DNA from: an uncultured Brevibacterium sp.
GTDB lineage: Bacteria; Actinomycetota; Actinomycetes; Actinomycetales; Brevibacteriaceae
DNA: 43,215 bases
Assembly (NCBI GenBank): GCA_943914815.1
Contig: CALUDL010000006.1
Coordinates: 1-43,215 of the forward strand
Reading direction: 5' to 3'
Shown here: positions 1 through 8,369 of the stretch, in pieces
How positions within the stretch are numbered: the first letter of the stretch is position 1
Layout of the letters: the number at the start of each line of letters is the position of its first letter
Translations under genes and position numbers: made by a program
The notes under the pieces: generated by a model
The model's input: only the letters and a program-made list of their open reading frames with translations
The model's database searches: none
Told to the model about the DNA's origin: nothing

Positions 1-27
1 AAGGCGTGAACTCCAGAAAGGAACACA

Positions 28-318
28 ATGTCATACTTCGAAGTCGATTCAGAACGGGTCATCTCTGCCGCCGGCATGGCGAACAAAAGTGTAGAGACAC
101 TCAGCACGGAAACTGATGCCCTCATGGCTCAGTTGAACTCTCTTGCAGACAGTTGGAAGGGTGGTGCGGCTCAGAACTTTCAGTCGGTTGCAAAAGAGTG
201 GGAAGGTGTTCAGCGACGCGTTCACGAATCCCTTGGGAAGATTCGCGACGCACTCCAAACAGCAGGAACCCAGTACTCAGATGTAGAGAATTCCAACATG
301 AGAATGTTCAGCGCCTAG
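28..318 (+). CDS. WXG100 (ESAT-6-like) family protein
   Basis: A 96-residue, all-helical WXG100 protein. The W-K-G turn is at residues 43-45, between two predicted amphipathic helices, and the C-terminal YxxxE signal typical of type VII secretion substrates is at Tyr83-Glu87. Length is normal for the family (about 100 residues). The ATG is preceded by AGAAAGGA five bases upstream. Family knowledge: such proteins form helical-hairpin dimers and are exported by ESX/EccC-type ATPases. No EccC or partner WXG100 gene is visible in the window, though one could lie just upstream of base 1. It lies 135 bases before pspA on the same strand, with a weak hairpin between them, so co-transcription is possible but not shown. 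Confidence 0.9.
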   Translation: MSYFEVDSERVISAAGMANKSVETLSTETDALMAQLNSLADSWKGGAAQNFQSVAKEWEGVQRRVHESLGKIRDALQTAGTQYSDVENSNMRMFSA

Positions 319-326
319 AGCGCGCT

Positions 327-345
327 ACATGCGTTTGTGGCATGT
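327..345 (+). terminator. Weak hairpin after the WXG100 gene
   Basis: ACATGC at 327-332 and GCATGT at 340-345 form a 6-bp stem with a 7-base loop, followed by CTTCTTGG rather than a clear T run. It could be a weak terminator between the WXG100 gene and pspA. The stem is short, so this is tentative. Confidence 0.3.
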
Positions 346-421
346 CTTCTTGGTCATCTCACTAAAGAAATTCACAGCCGAACCCAGTAGGGTTAGAGGT
401 GGACGAATCGACCATATTAAC

Positions 422-437
422 GGTCAAACTGGTGACC
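422..437 (+). promoter_or_regulatory. Inverted repeat before the pspA ribosome binding site
   Basis: GGTCA (422-426) and TGACC (433-437) are exact inverted repeats with a 6-base spacer, ending at the first base of the AAGGAG ribosome binding site (438-443). A second, overlapping pair, GACC...GGTC, spans about 410-425 around a possible -10 element (TATTAA, 415-420). Either could be an operator or an mRNA hairpin controlling the psp operon. I see no match to the ClgR-type motif known from other actinobacterial psp genes. Function is inferred from position only. Confidence 0.35.
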
Positions 438-453
438 AAGGAGACATCCACTC

Positions 454-1230
454 ATGAGCATCTTTAAGCGCATCGCGATGATTTTCGGTGCTAAAGCCAA
501 CAAGGCTTTGGACAAGGCCGAAAACCCTAACGAAACACTTGACTACTCATACCAAAAACAGCTCGAACTGCTCCAGAAGGTTCGTCGTGGAGTAGCTGAT
601 GTTGCGACAAGCCGTAAGCGTTTGGAACTGCAGATCGGCCAGCTCGAACAGCAGCAGGACAAACTGCAGAACCAGGCGCAGAAGGCGATGGAAATGGGTC
701 GTGAAGACCTGGCTCGTGAGGCTTTGACACGCAAGTCTGGCCTCAACCAGCAAATTGCCGACCTACAGGCTCAGCACCAGAACCTCCAGGCTGAAGAACA
801 GAAGCTCGTCAACGCATCGCAGCGCCTACAGAGCAAGGTGGAGTCCTTCCGCACCCGCAAAGAAACCATCAAGGCCAACTACAACGCCGCTGAAGCTCAA
901 AGCAAGATCGGTGAAGCATTCAGCGGAATCTCTGAAGAGTTCGGTGACGTTGGACTCGCTGTTCAGCGCGCTGAAGACAAGACGGCAGCGCTGCAGGCGC
1001 GGGCTGGAGCCGTTGACGAACTCATCGCCAGCGGTGCGCTCGAAGACGTCTCCGCAGGGCCTAACGACGACATTGACCGTCAGCTTGCTCAGCTGTCGAG
1101 CGACTCGGATGTCGAAACTGAACTCGCTCGGATGCGTGACTCGTTGCCAGCTTCCAACAACTCGGCACGACCGCAGTTGGAAGAAGCACAGGATGCTCAG
1201 GTCGACGACGTTGAGGGAGAACAAAAGTGA
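454..1230 (+). CDS. pspA: PspA/IM30 family envelope stress protein
   Basis: A 258-residue PspA/IM30 (ESCRT-III-like) protein. It opens with the membrane-binding helix (SIFKRIAMIFGAKANKALDK), followed by the long charged Q/E/K-rich coiled-coil hairpin over about residues 25-180 and an acidic, flexible tail rich in D, E and S. Length is usual for actinobacterial PspA. The ATG has a strong AAGGAG site eight to ten bases upstream. Family knowledge: PspA forms oligomers on damaged inner membrane and limits proton leakage. The stop TGA overlaps the GTG of pspAA, so the two are translationally coupled; htpX and pspAB follow on the same strand. No PspB, PspC or ClgR homologue is in the window, so the trigger and regulator must be different or elsewhere. 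Confidence 0.93.
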   Translation: MSIFKRIAMIFGAKANKALDKAENPNETLDYSYQKQLELLQKVRRGVADVATSRKRLELQIGQLEQQQDKLQNQAQKAMEMGREDLAREALTRKSGLNQQIADLQAQHQNLQAEEQKLVNASQRLQSKVESFRTRKETIKANYNAAEAQSKIGEAFSGISEEFGDVGLAVQRAEDKTAALQARAGAVDELIASGALEDVSAGPNDDIDRQLAQLSSDSDVETELARMRDSLPASNNSARPQLEEAQDAQVDDVEGEQK

Positions 1231-1511
1231 TTATCCGCGTAATGGGCGAAGGCCAGTTCAATGTGGCTGACGTCGACGAAGAGCAACTTCAAACCTATGA
1301 CAACGAAGTAGAAAAAGCAGTCGCCGACAAGGACCTCGCACATGTGCAGGACGCGCTCACACGCTTGCGTGAATTCGTTTTGGAGCACGCCACCCCAGTA
1401 GACGAGGACTACCTGGGACCATCTGACATCGTGATTCCTTACGCCGACGCAAACCTCGAAGACATCGACGAACTACTGACGGGCGAAGGGTTCATCCCCG
1501 ACCTGTCCTAA
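1227..1511 (+). CDS. pspAA: PspA-associated protein PspAA
   Basis: A 94-residue acidic protein with the PspAA domain: an N-terminal strand (IIRVMGEGQF) that begins a small alpha/beta fold, a central helical part with repeated A/D/K/E residues, and a conserved acidic C-terminus ending near FIPDLS. The GTG start lies within GTGA, overlapping the pspA stop, which fixes the start and implies coupled translation. Family knowledge: PspAA has been named from its constant association with PspA in actinobacteria and other phyla, but its biochemical role is not established. No signal peptide or membrane segment is seen, so it is probably cytosolic and may bind PspA or tune its membrane association (inference). 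Confidence 0.85.
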   Translation: MIIRVMGEGQFNVADVDEEQLQTYDNEVEKAVADKDLAHVQDALTRLREFVLEHATPVDEDYLGPSDIVIPYADANLEDIDELLTGEGFIPDLS

Positions 1512-1532
1512 AACCACATAAAGGAGGCTCCC

Positions 1533-2444
1533 GTGTCTGCGCGAGGGCGCTTTGTCAAAGACCGTGGTCTGAACTTCAGAATGGGCACGGCACTGTTCCT
1601 CAACGGGCTCATCTACGTCATTCTGATTTTAGGCATCTGGTACGTCCTTGGACGCAGCCCAGCCGGTGTTGTATTCGCCCTTGTCATCAGTGTGGGAGCC
1701 TTCTTTTTCCAGTGGTACTTTTCTGACTCCATCGCGCTGCGCGCCATGCGCGCACGCGTCGTTTCAGAACAAGAAGCACCAGAACTGCACGCGATCGTTG
1801 ACCGGCTGTGCCAACTGGCCGACTCGCCCAAGCCACGCGTTGCATACTCGGCGTCTCCTGTGCCCAACGCCTTCGCTACAGGACGCTCCCCGCAACGCTC
1901 CGTGGTCTGTGTGACGCAAGGGTTGCTGCAAACACTTGAGCCCAAAGAGGTTGAAGTCGTTCTCGCTCACGAACTGTCCCACGTGGCTCACCGCGACGTC
2001 ACCGTCATGACGGTCGCAGGTGTGACAGGTGTAGTTGCAGGGCTCTTGGTCCGCATGGGCTTCTACACGCGCTATCGCGGTTCAAATAACAACAACAGCG
2101 CTATAGTGCTTCTGGGCCTGATGGCAGTAGGTGCCATCGTGTACGTGCTCAGTTTCTTCCTCATCAGGGTTCTTTCCCGCTACCGCGAACTCGCAGCCGA
2201 CCGGGCGGCCGCTCTTCTCACCGGTGCCCCGTCGACTCTCGCCTCGGCCCTGACAAAACTCAGTGGGCAGATGACCTCCATTCCCACACAGGACCTGCGT
2301 TCGCAAGGGGCCGCGAACCACTTAGCTTTCCTGCCGGCAGTCAACGGTAAATCGGTGAAACAACTGTTTTCCACCCACCCGTCACTTGAAAAGCGCCTTG
2401 AACAGCTAAGCAAGATTTCGACACAGCTGTCGCGTCCTCAATAA
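1533..2444 (+). CDS. htpX: HtpX-like M48 zinc metalloprotease
   Basis: A 303-residue membrane protease of the M48B/HtpX family. Two hydrophobic segments lie at about residues 17-42 and 45-62. The zinc site HELSH is at His146-His150 with catalytic Glu147, and the third ligand is Glu219 in YRELAAD. Two more hydrophobic segments surround residues 155-213, as in HtpX. The GTG start follows AAGGAGG by five bases. Family knowledge: HtpX degrades misfolded membrane proteins, in parallel with FtsH. Its place between pspAA and pspAB suggests that membrane protein quality control and PspA membrane repair are induced together. It is 21 bases downstream of pspAA and 60 upstream of pspAB. Confidence 0.92.
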   Translation: MSARGRFVKDRGLNFRMGTALFLNGLIYVILILGIWYVLGRSPAGVVFALVISVGAFFFQWYFSDSIALRAMRARVVSEQEAPELHAIVDRLCQLADSPKPRVAYSASPVPNAFATGRSPQRSVVCVTQGLLQTLEPKEVEVVLAHELSHVAHRDVTVMTVAGVTGVVAGLLVRMGFYTRYRGSNNNNSAIVLLGLMAVGAIVYVLSFFLIRVLSRYRELAADRAAALLTGAPSTLASALTKLSGQMTSIPTQDLRSQGAANHLAFLPAVNGKSVKQLFSTHPSLEKRLEQLSKISTQLSRPQ

Positions 2445-2504
2445 ACGGGCATACGCTCCACGTGAACAGCACACGCTCGATCGCAACAAAGATAAGGGCA
2501 ACAT

Positions 2505-3083
2505 ATGGGATTTTTTGACGCTCTCATGGGCCGTAGCAAGCCCAAGAAACCAAAGCTCGACAACCTCTTTGCCGTGCCAGGTGCTGCGCTCACACTTGAA
2601 GTATCAACCGACTTCAGGCCCACTGGCGTCGCAGCTGTCGCGTTCCGCGCCATGGAAGGTGCCGCAATTGCGCAAGCAGAACGCGAAAGTGTCGACCTCA
2701 TCAAGATGGACAACGCCACCAGCGTTCGGCAAGAAGCAGACGAATTCGGGTACACGTGGCAAGTGGTACGCGATGAAGACCGCGATATGTCGCGACTCAT
2801 GACAAACGTGCACGCCATCAACTCAGCACTCGAAAACCAAGGGTTCGGGCCCATGTTGTTGTGCTCTGCCACGTACTTTCGCGACTCACACGGCCAAAAC
2901 GCCGCAATCGTGTACTTGTATAAACGAGGAACCTTCTACCCGTTCGTCCAAACGGGGAAAAACGTTCGAGACACGGCCGTAGAGTTCAACCTCAAAGCCG
3001 CAATCGGGTCTGACCTTCCCATGGAAAACGACACGTCCAAATGGTCGCCCCTGTGGGACGCCCCGGGAATGACAGACAGTTAA
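2505..3083 (+). CDS. pspAB: PspA-associated protein PspAB
   Basis: A 192-residue soluble protein recognised as PspAB, mainly from the N-terminal signature GFFDALMGRSKPKK, the segment LDNLFAVPGAALTLE, and its position behind pspA-pspAA-htpX. It has no signal peptide or membrane helix. The middle has alternating strands and helices; the C-terminus carries YLYKRGTFYPFVQTG and ends in a Trp-rich stretch (KWSPLWDAPG). The ATG follows AAGATAAGGG. Family knowledge: PspAB is named only by association with PspA; its function is undetermined. Its stop codon interlocks with that of the oppositely oriented S4 gene (shared bases 3080-3083), so no terminator fits between the two. Confidence 0.8.
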   Translation: MGFFDALMGRSKPKKPKLDNLFAVPGAALTLEVSTDFRPTGVAAVAFRAMEGAAIAQAERESVDLIKMDNATSVRQEADEFGYTWQVVRDEDRDMSRLMTNVHAINSALENQGFGPMLLCSATYFRDSHGQNAAIVYLYKRGTFYPFVQTGKNVRDTAVEFNLKAAIGSDLPMENDTSKWSPLWDAPGMTDS

Positions 3084-3295
3084 TCGCGCCCCGCGATCTC
3101 GAACTCAACCCCAGCGACACTCACCACATCGCCGATCCGCAGGGTGGCACCTCGGCGGGTATCAACCTGACCATTCACGGTCACGTCCCCACCCTGGATC
3201 ATCTCTTTAGCCATAAAGCCGTCCTCAGCGACCCCGTGCAGTTTGAGGGCTTGGCCAAGTTTGATGGTGTCGTCGCGAATCTGCAGCTTCTCCAT
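3080..3295 (-). CDS. YbcJ-like S4-domain RNA-binding protein
   Basis: A 71-residue single S4-domain protein resembling Escherichia coli YbcJ: the helix LGQALKLHGVAEDGFMAKEMI, then GDVTVNGQVDTRRGATLRIGDVV with the typical V-NG---TR turn. It probably binds structured RNA, but no specific target is known for this subfamily. The ATG shares its first base with the TGA stop of the upstream gene (TGATG), so it is translationally coupled to the Gly/Asp/Phe-tailed protein. It converges on pspAB with overlapping stops. Confidence 0.85.
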   Translation of the reverse strand: MEKLQIRDDTIKLGQALKLHGVAEDGFMAKEMIQGGDVTVNGQVDTRRGATLRIGDVVSVAGVEFEIAGRD

Positions 3296-4092
3296 CAGAA
3301 GTCGAATCCTCCGAAGTCGCCGCCACCAAAGTCTCCCCCGAAGTCGCCACCGGCATCTGCTCCACCGGCGTCACCGTTCATAGCGTCGTTGTATCCGTCT
3401 GCGTACGAGCCGTCAAAATTATGCGCGCCACCAAACATCATGGCACCCATGAGCATTCCCGGAAGCAACCCGGAACCGGCATACGAGTTGAAATACCCCC
3501 GGTTATACGCGGCGTAAGACGGACCGGCTTCCCAGTAGTTCCGGCGCGTGTAGCCGTCTGCCGTGGTGACCTTGCGGGCTGCAGGCTCCGCGCCCACCGC
3601 AACACGTTCCGCGTCCGCGGCGCACACCGGAACGGGCCGAGGTTGCCCTCCCACGGGTGCCCAATCGACGTTTTCGACGCTGGGGCCGTGCTGGGGATTA
3701 AAAAAGCACGGCGGGGTGCGGGTGGGGAGAGGCTTCCCATCAACGCGAGCTCGGACGCAACTGGCCGCGTATCGGCCGTCTTCCAAGGCTTCCGTGACAT
3801 TTTTGATGGCTTCCGGGTCCTTCACCCGGTCCAGTGTTTCTTTGGCCGTTTCGTACGCGTTCAGAGCGCGCTGGTAGTCCTGACGGCCACCTTCGTCGAG
3901 CTCAACACCAGCAGTAATAGTGTCCAGGTACGCGACTTCTTCACCGAACTCAGTGACATCTTCGTGAGCAGTTTTCTTTACTGCTTCTAAAGCAGCCTCT
4001 GCACGAGCCTGTTCCTGCTGTTTATTTGACCTTTGGATCATAAACGCGCCTGCGAACGTCACAGCAAGCAAGACGAGAAACACGAAAAGCAT
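3295..4092 (-). CDS. Anchored conserved hypothetical with a GDFGG-rich tail
   Basis: A 265-residue protein of unknown function. One N-terminal hydrophobic segment (about residues 1-17) is followed by RSNKQQEQ and a charged coiled coil (about 20-100). A middle portion has four cysteines in two places (CVRARVDG, PPCFFNPQHG, VPVCAADA) and looks conserved. The C-terminal 65 residues are Tyr/Asn-rich and then repeat G-G-D-F. The tail resembles Gly-rich ends of some TPM-domain (YgcG-like) membrane proteins, but no TPM domain is visible. The start is supported by GAAAGG seven bases or so upstream. It shares an operon with the S4 protein and sits next to the psp cluster on the other strand; a link to envelope stress is only suggested by position. 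Confidence 0.7.
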   Translation of the reverse strand: MLFVFLVLLAVTFAGAFMIQRSNKQQEQARAEAALEAVKKTAHEDVTEFGEEVAYLDTITAGVELDEGGRQDYQRALNAYETAKETLDRVKDPEAIKNVTEALEDGRYAASCVRARVDGKPLPTRTPPCFFNPQHGPSVENVDWAPVGGQPRPVPVCAADAERVAVGAEPAARKVTTADGYTRRNYWEAGPSYAAYNRGYFNSYAGSGLLPGMLMGAMMFGGAHNFDGSYADGYNDAMNGDAGGADAGGDFGGDFGGGDFGGFDF

Positions 4093-4203
4093 TCAAAACC
4101 TTTCACGGGGTAAAACCCTTGTTGAGTGCCACTATTATTGCGAATCACTCTGAATACCAGCTGAGTCCCAACCGAGGCCTCGCCTACTAGCTGACTGCGT
4201 CGC

Positions 4204-4956
4204 CTACCCCATTAACTCGCTCACGCCCTTGAGGATCGTGAGAATTCCGCCCAGCATCGCCAATGACAGCATCACCACACGAGACAGCTGTACCGGAACC
4301 TTTCGTGCACCGATATCACCTGCCACCTGACCAGCCAGCAAAGACACAGCCACCGCGACCCACACCTCGGGCGCCAATTGCGGCCACGCCGCCTCTTCCA
4401 AAACCAGTTTGCTCGCAACCGAAGCCATACCAACCGTAATGAACACCGGCTGGATTGACGCGGCAAACGCCACCTGTTGCCACCGGGTGAGAACAGCGTA
4501 CGAACTCAAGAACGGCCCACCCATGCCGGCCGACGCGTTCATCACACCCGAACCCAGCCCAAACAGGAACGCGTTGCGGGAACAAAACTTGATGGGATCA
4601 AAGATCCGACTCAAATACAAAGACGTCGCAAGCGACCCCACAATCAACACGCCAATGAAAACATTGAGCCACGAAGTGGGCATACTATTGGCCAGCAGAG
4701 CACCCGGAAACGTACCCGCTAAAGCCCCAGCGATGAGCACACCCGCCTGCTTCCAATGGACATTGCGCCACGTGCGGGCAAAAACGATCACGGACGACAC
4801 CGCGCCCAAAATATTCACCAGGACAACACCGGGAATCGGGGCCAAGACAAGAACAATAAATGGTCCAGAAACCAGCGCAAATCCCATACCTGCCATCCGC
4901 TGTAAAAGAGCGCCCACAAAAGCGGTAGTGCAGATCACAAATATGGCGAGAGTCAT
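4204..4956 (-). CDS. TSUP (TauE/SafE) family permease
   Basis: A 250-residue membrane protein with about eight hydrophobic segments and the TauE/SafE signatures: AFVGALLQRMAGMGFALVSGP at the N-terminus and GLGSGVMNASAGMGGPFLSSY in the second repeat. The family exports or imports sulfite, sulfonates or other organic anions; the substrate cannot be read from sequence. A reading frame extends upstream into groEL, but the ATG at 4956 is chosen because the TSUP fold starts there (MTLAIFV) and because TACAGT lies six bases upstream with no Shine-Dalgarno sequence, which fits a leaderless transcript. It lies just behind groEL, separated from it by a perfect palindrome. Confidence 0.85.
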   Translation of the reverse strand: MTLAIFVICTTAFVGALLQRMAGMGFALVSGPFIVLVLAPIPGVVLVNILGAVSSVIVFARTWRNVHWKQAGVLIAGALAGTFPGALLANSMPTSWLNVFIGVLIVGSLATSLYLSRIFDPIKFCSRNAFLFGLGSGVMNASAGMGGPFLSSYAVLTRWQQVAFAASIQPVFITVGMASVASKLVLEEAAWPQLAPEVWVAVAVSLLAGQVAGDIGARKVPVQLSRVVMLSLAMLGGILTILKGVSELMG

Positions 4957-4962
4957 TTGCCC

Positions 4963-4968
4963 ACTGTA
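4963..4968 (-). promoter_or_regulatory. Probable leaderless -10 element of the TSUP gene
   Basis: TACAGT on the minus strand fits the actinobacterial TAnnnT -10 hexamer and ends six bases before the ATG at 4956, so transcription would begin at or next to the start codon. No Shine-Dalgarno sequence precedes this ATG. No clear -35 is visible; the upstream bases belong to the hairpin at 4973-5008. Confidence 0.45.
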
Positions 4969-4972
4969 ACCC

Positions 4973-5008
4973 AATGTGGCCCTCTGCCGTACGGCAGAGG
5001 GCCACATT
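4973..5008 (-). terminator. 36-base perfect palindrome behind groEL
   Basis: The arm AATGTGGCCCTCTGCCGT is followed immediately by its exact reverse complement, giving an 18-bp perfect inverted repeat with no spacer (about 16 bp of stem if the central four bases form the loop). It starts 19 bases past the groEL stop. A terminator is the simplest reading, although no T run follows on the minus strand. It overlaps the place where the -35 of the TSUP gene would lie. Confidence 0.6.
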
Positions 5009-5026
5009 TGAGCTAAGCGACTAGAT

Positions 5027-6691
<1,665 letters not shown>

Positions 6692-6788
6692 TCACGTTGT
6701 ACAGAGCCCGCGACGGCGGGGTTTACTCAACCGATTCCTTTCTTCGGTTCAACAAACCCTCATCTGCACTCAGTGCTTGCCACGTCTA

Positions 6789-6818
6789 GATTTAGCACTC
6801 TCCACCATCGAGTGCAAA
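6789..6818 (-). promoter_or_regulatory. CIRCE operator overlapping the groEL promoter
   Basis: TTAGCACTC (6792-6800), nine bases, then GAGTGCAAA (6810-6818) matches the CIRCE consensus TTAGCACTC-N9-GAGTGCTAA at 17 of 18 positions. On the minus strand the same stretch holds a good promoter: -35 TTGCAC (6812-6817) and -10 TAAATC (6789-6794) with a 17-base spacer. The HrcA repressor bound to CIRCE would therefore cover the promoter directly. HrcA itself is not encoded in the window. Confidence 0.93.
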
Positions 6819-6849
6819 TGCAGAGCGCTCTAGGCGCCCAAAAGTCTAT

Positions 6850-7053
6850 TTAGAGTGGCGTAACGCCTTCGGCCTGGGGACCCTTGTCACCCTGGCCCAC
6901 GTTAAACTCAACCTGCTGACCTTCTTGCAGTGAACGGTATCCATCCATCTGGATCTCCGAGTAGTGCACGAAGATGTCCTGGTCACTACCGTCAACGGTG
7001 ATAAATCCGTAGCCCTTTTCAGCGTTGAACCACTTGACCGTTCCCTGCGTCAT
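6850..7053 (-). CDS. Cold-shock protein (CspA family)
   Basis: A 67-residue single cold-shock domain, full length for the family. RNP1 is present as KGYGFITV and RNP2 as DIFVHYSEI, with the usual opening [12 protein letters not shown]. It binds single-stranded nucleic acid and acts as an RNA chaperone. The ATG follows TGGAGAAA. It lies directly upstream of the groEL promoter on the same strand. Which of the several actinobacterial Csp proteins it corresponds to cannot be told. Confidence 0.95.
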   Translation of the reverse strand: MTQGTVKWFNAEKGYGFITVDGSDQDIFVHYSEIQMDGYRSLQEGQQVEFNVGQGDKGPQAEGVTPL

Positions 7054-7104
7054 TATTTTCTCCAGTTATGTATTGCATCGTTGCGTACGTGTGTAGCACT
7101 CCCG

Positions 7105-7110
7105 ATCCTA
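7105..7110 (-). promoter_or_regulatory. Possible -10 of the cold-shock gene
   Basis: TAGGAT on the minus strand fits TAnnnT and would give a leader of about 45 bases before the csp ATG. No convincing -35 is present. The rest of the 280-base gap to 7333 is AT-rich compared with its surroundings and contains no reading frame or RNA I recognise. Confidence 0.3.
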
Positions 7111-7333
7111 CCGAGCTTTAACGTATGTTTTTGCAGGTCGCAGCGTATTTATGACACACCACAGCACGCACTCATACACGCACACACAAAAAACGCACTA
7201 CTGGAGACGCAAAACAACAATAAAACCCGAATTTTCCACGCAATCACATCATCAAATGCCGATCTTCGTAGGAAAATGCACAGGAAAATTTTTTTAACAC
7301 GGCGTGTGCAACAACGGCACACAGCCACGGCGA

Positions 7334-7954
7334 TTATTCGCTAGCGCCAGCTTCCTCTTCAACTGCATCAGTCTCGCTGTCTGCCTCGCTATTCGCCTCA
7401 TCGGAGGACTCGTCTGATTCCAGGTTTTTCGCAATATCAGAGTTCAACAGCAACGTGATGTCGGTGCTGTAGTTGGGGCTGGCCTCCACTTCTTCTGCAC
7501 CAACGACCTCGGCGAGCTCTTGAGCTTCGTCTTCAAATCCGTCTGCGTAGAACACAACTGAAACCGAGGAAGCAGACCGCCCGGGTTCCGTCTTCACATC
7601 CGACCAACCGGCGCCTTCAATCTTCTTTGCGATCGTCTCTTCCGCTCCAGTCACACCTGAAGCGTTGAGAACTTGCACAGTTCCCGAATGTTCTTTCACA
7701 TTGACCGAAGTCTCCGACGGCTCCGGGGTTGCGGTTTCGCTATTTCCAGGACCAGCGACCTGTTCCTCTGGGTCAACCGCAGAAGATCCAATGATCCGCA
7801 CCGCCCCGATCACCAACACAACAGCGACGACCGCCAGAACGGCGATCAGCGAAATCGCCGCCGTCTGACTCATACCACTCGATTGGCGACGGTGCGCTCC
7901 TTTACGTCCCGACGGAACGATAGAGTCGAATTCGTCTAGTGGGTACTTGGGCAT
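7334..7954 (-). CDS. LytR C-terminal domain membrane protein
   Basis: A 206-residue type II membrane protein: a short basic cytosolic N-terminus (SGRKGAHRRQSSGM), one transmembrane helix at about residues 30-52, a Pro/Ser/Glu linker, then the LytR_C fold (about 88-175, starting GTVQVLNASGVTGAEE) and an acidic Ser/Glu/Asp tail. It lacks the LCP transferase domain, so it is a stand-alone LytR_C protein, common in actinobacteria and presumably extracytoplasmic near the cell wall; its role is unknown. Its ATG is three bases behind the stop of the DUF3263 gene, so the two form an operon. Confidence 0.88.
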   Translation of the reverse strand: MPKYPLDEFDSIVPSGRKGAHRRQSSGMSQTAAISLIAVLAVVAVVLVIGAVRIIGSSAVDPEEQVAGPGNSETATPEPSETSVNVKEHSGTVQVLNASGVTGAEETIAKKIEGAGWSDVKTEPGRSASSVSVVFYADGFEDEAQELAEVVGAEEVEASPNYSTDITLLLNSDIAKNLESDESSDEANSEADSETDAVEEEAGASE

Positions 7955-7957
7955 GTT

Positions 7958-8209
7958 CTAACGGGCCATCCTCTGTGCTCGATCACGCTGGCGTCCGTCG
8001 CGGATTCGACGGAGGCGTTTGATCAAAATGGGGTCTTGCGCATACGCGTGCGGATTGTCTAAAAGCGAGTTAAGAATCTGAAAGTATCCGGTCGAGCTCA
8101 GGTTGAACTGTTCACGAATCGCGTGTTCTTTAACACCACCGAGGGTGTGCCACTGCCGCTCAAATTCGAGCACCTTCTGCTCGAGTTCGCTTAGCTGTTC
8201 AGATTCCAT
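7958..8209 (-). CDS. DUF3263 family protein
   Basis: An 83-residue basic protein of the DUF3263 family: LEFERQWHTLGGVKEHAIREQF, then a helix-turn-helix-like segment (LSSTGYFQILNSLLDNP) and an Arg-rich end (RLRRIRDGRQRDRAQRMAR). The fold hints at DNA binding, but no function is established. The ATG at 8209 is preferred to a GTG five codons earlier because AAGGAAGG is correctly placed only for it. The DUF3263-LytR_C-csp-groEL order seems familiar from related actinobacteria. Confidence 0.85.
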   Translation of the reverse strand: MESEQLSELEQKVLEFERQWHTLGGVKEHAIREQFNLSSTGYFQILNSLLDNPHAYAQDPILIKRLRRIRDGRQRDRAQRMAR

Positions 8210-8281
8210 GTCACCTTCCTTCACTGCGCGCTATTCTACCCACCATTACCCTTGCTGCGTTTCAGACACTTCGAGGGAAGA

Positions 8282-8312
8282 AGAAACGGGAGCGCTGTGC
8301 ACTCCCGTTTCT
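8282..8312 (-). terminator. Terminator of the aldehyde dehydrogenase gene
   Basis: An 11-bp perfect stem, AGAAACGGGAG pairing with CTCCCGTTTCT, has a 9-base loop. On the minus strand it is followed by a T-rich stretch (TTTCTTCTT), as expected for a Rho-independent terminator 57 bases after the dehydrogenase stop. Confidence 0.8.
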
Positions 8313-8369
8313 GTCACGCCGAGGTCGTCCTCACCCGCCTCTTAAAGGGCAGGTGTCCGCGGGTGAGGT

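Noticed and set aside
3300..3380. Short repeated CCGAAGTCGCC units as a regulatory repeat
   Set aside because: They encode the GDFGG tail of the minus-strand protein, so coding constraint explains them.
6760..6780. Second CIRCE element near groEL
   Set aside because: GCACTCAGTGC resembles half-sites, but the nine-base spacing and flanks do not fit.
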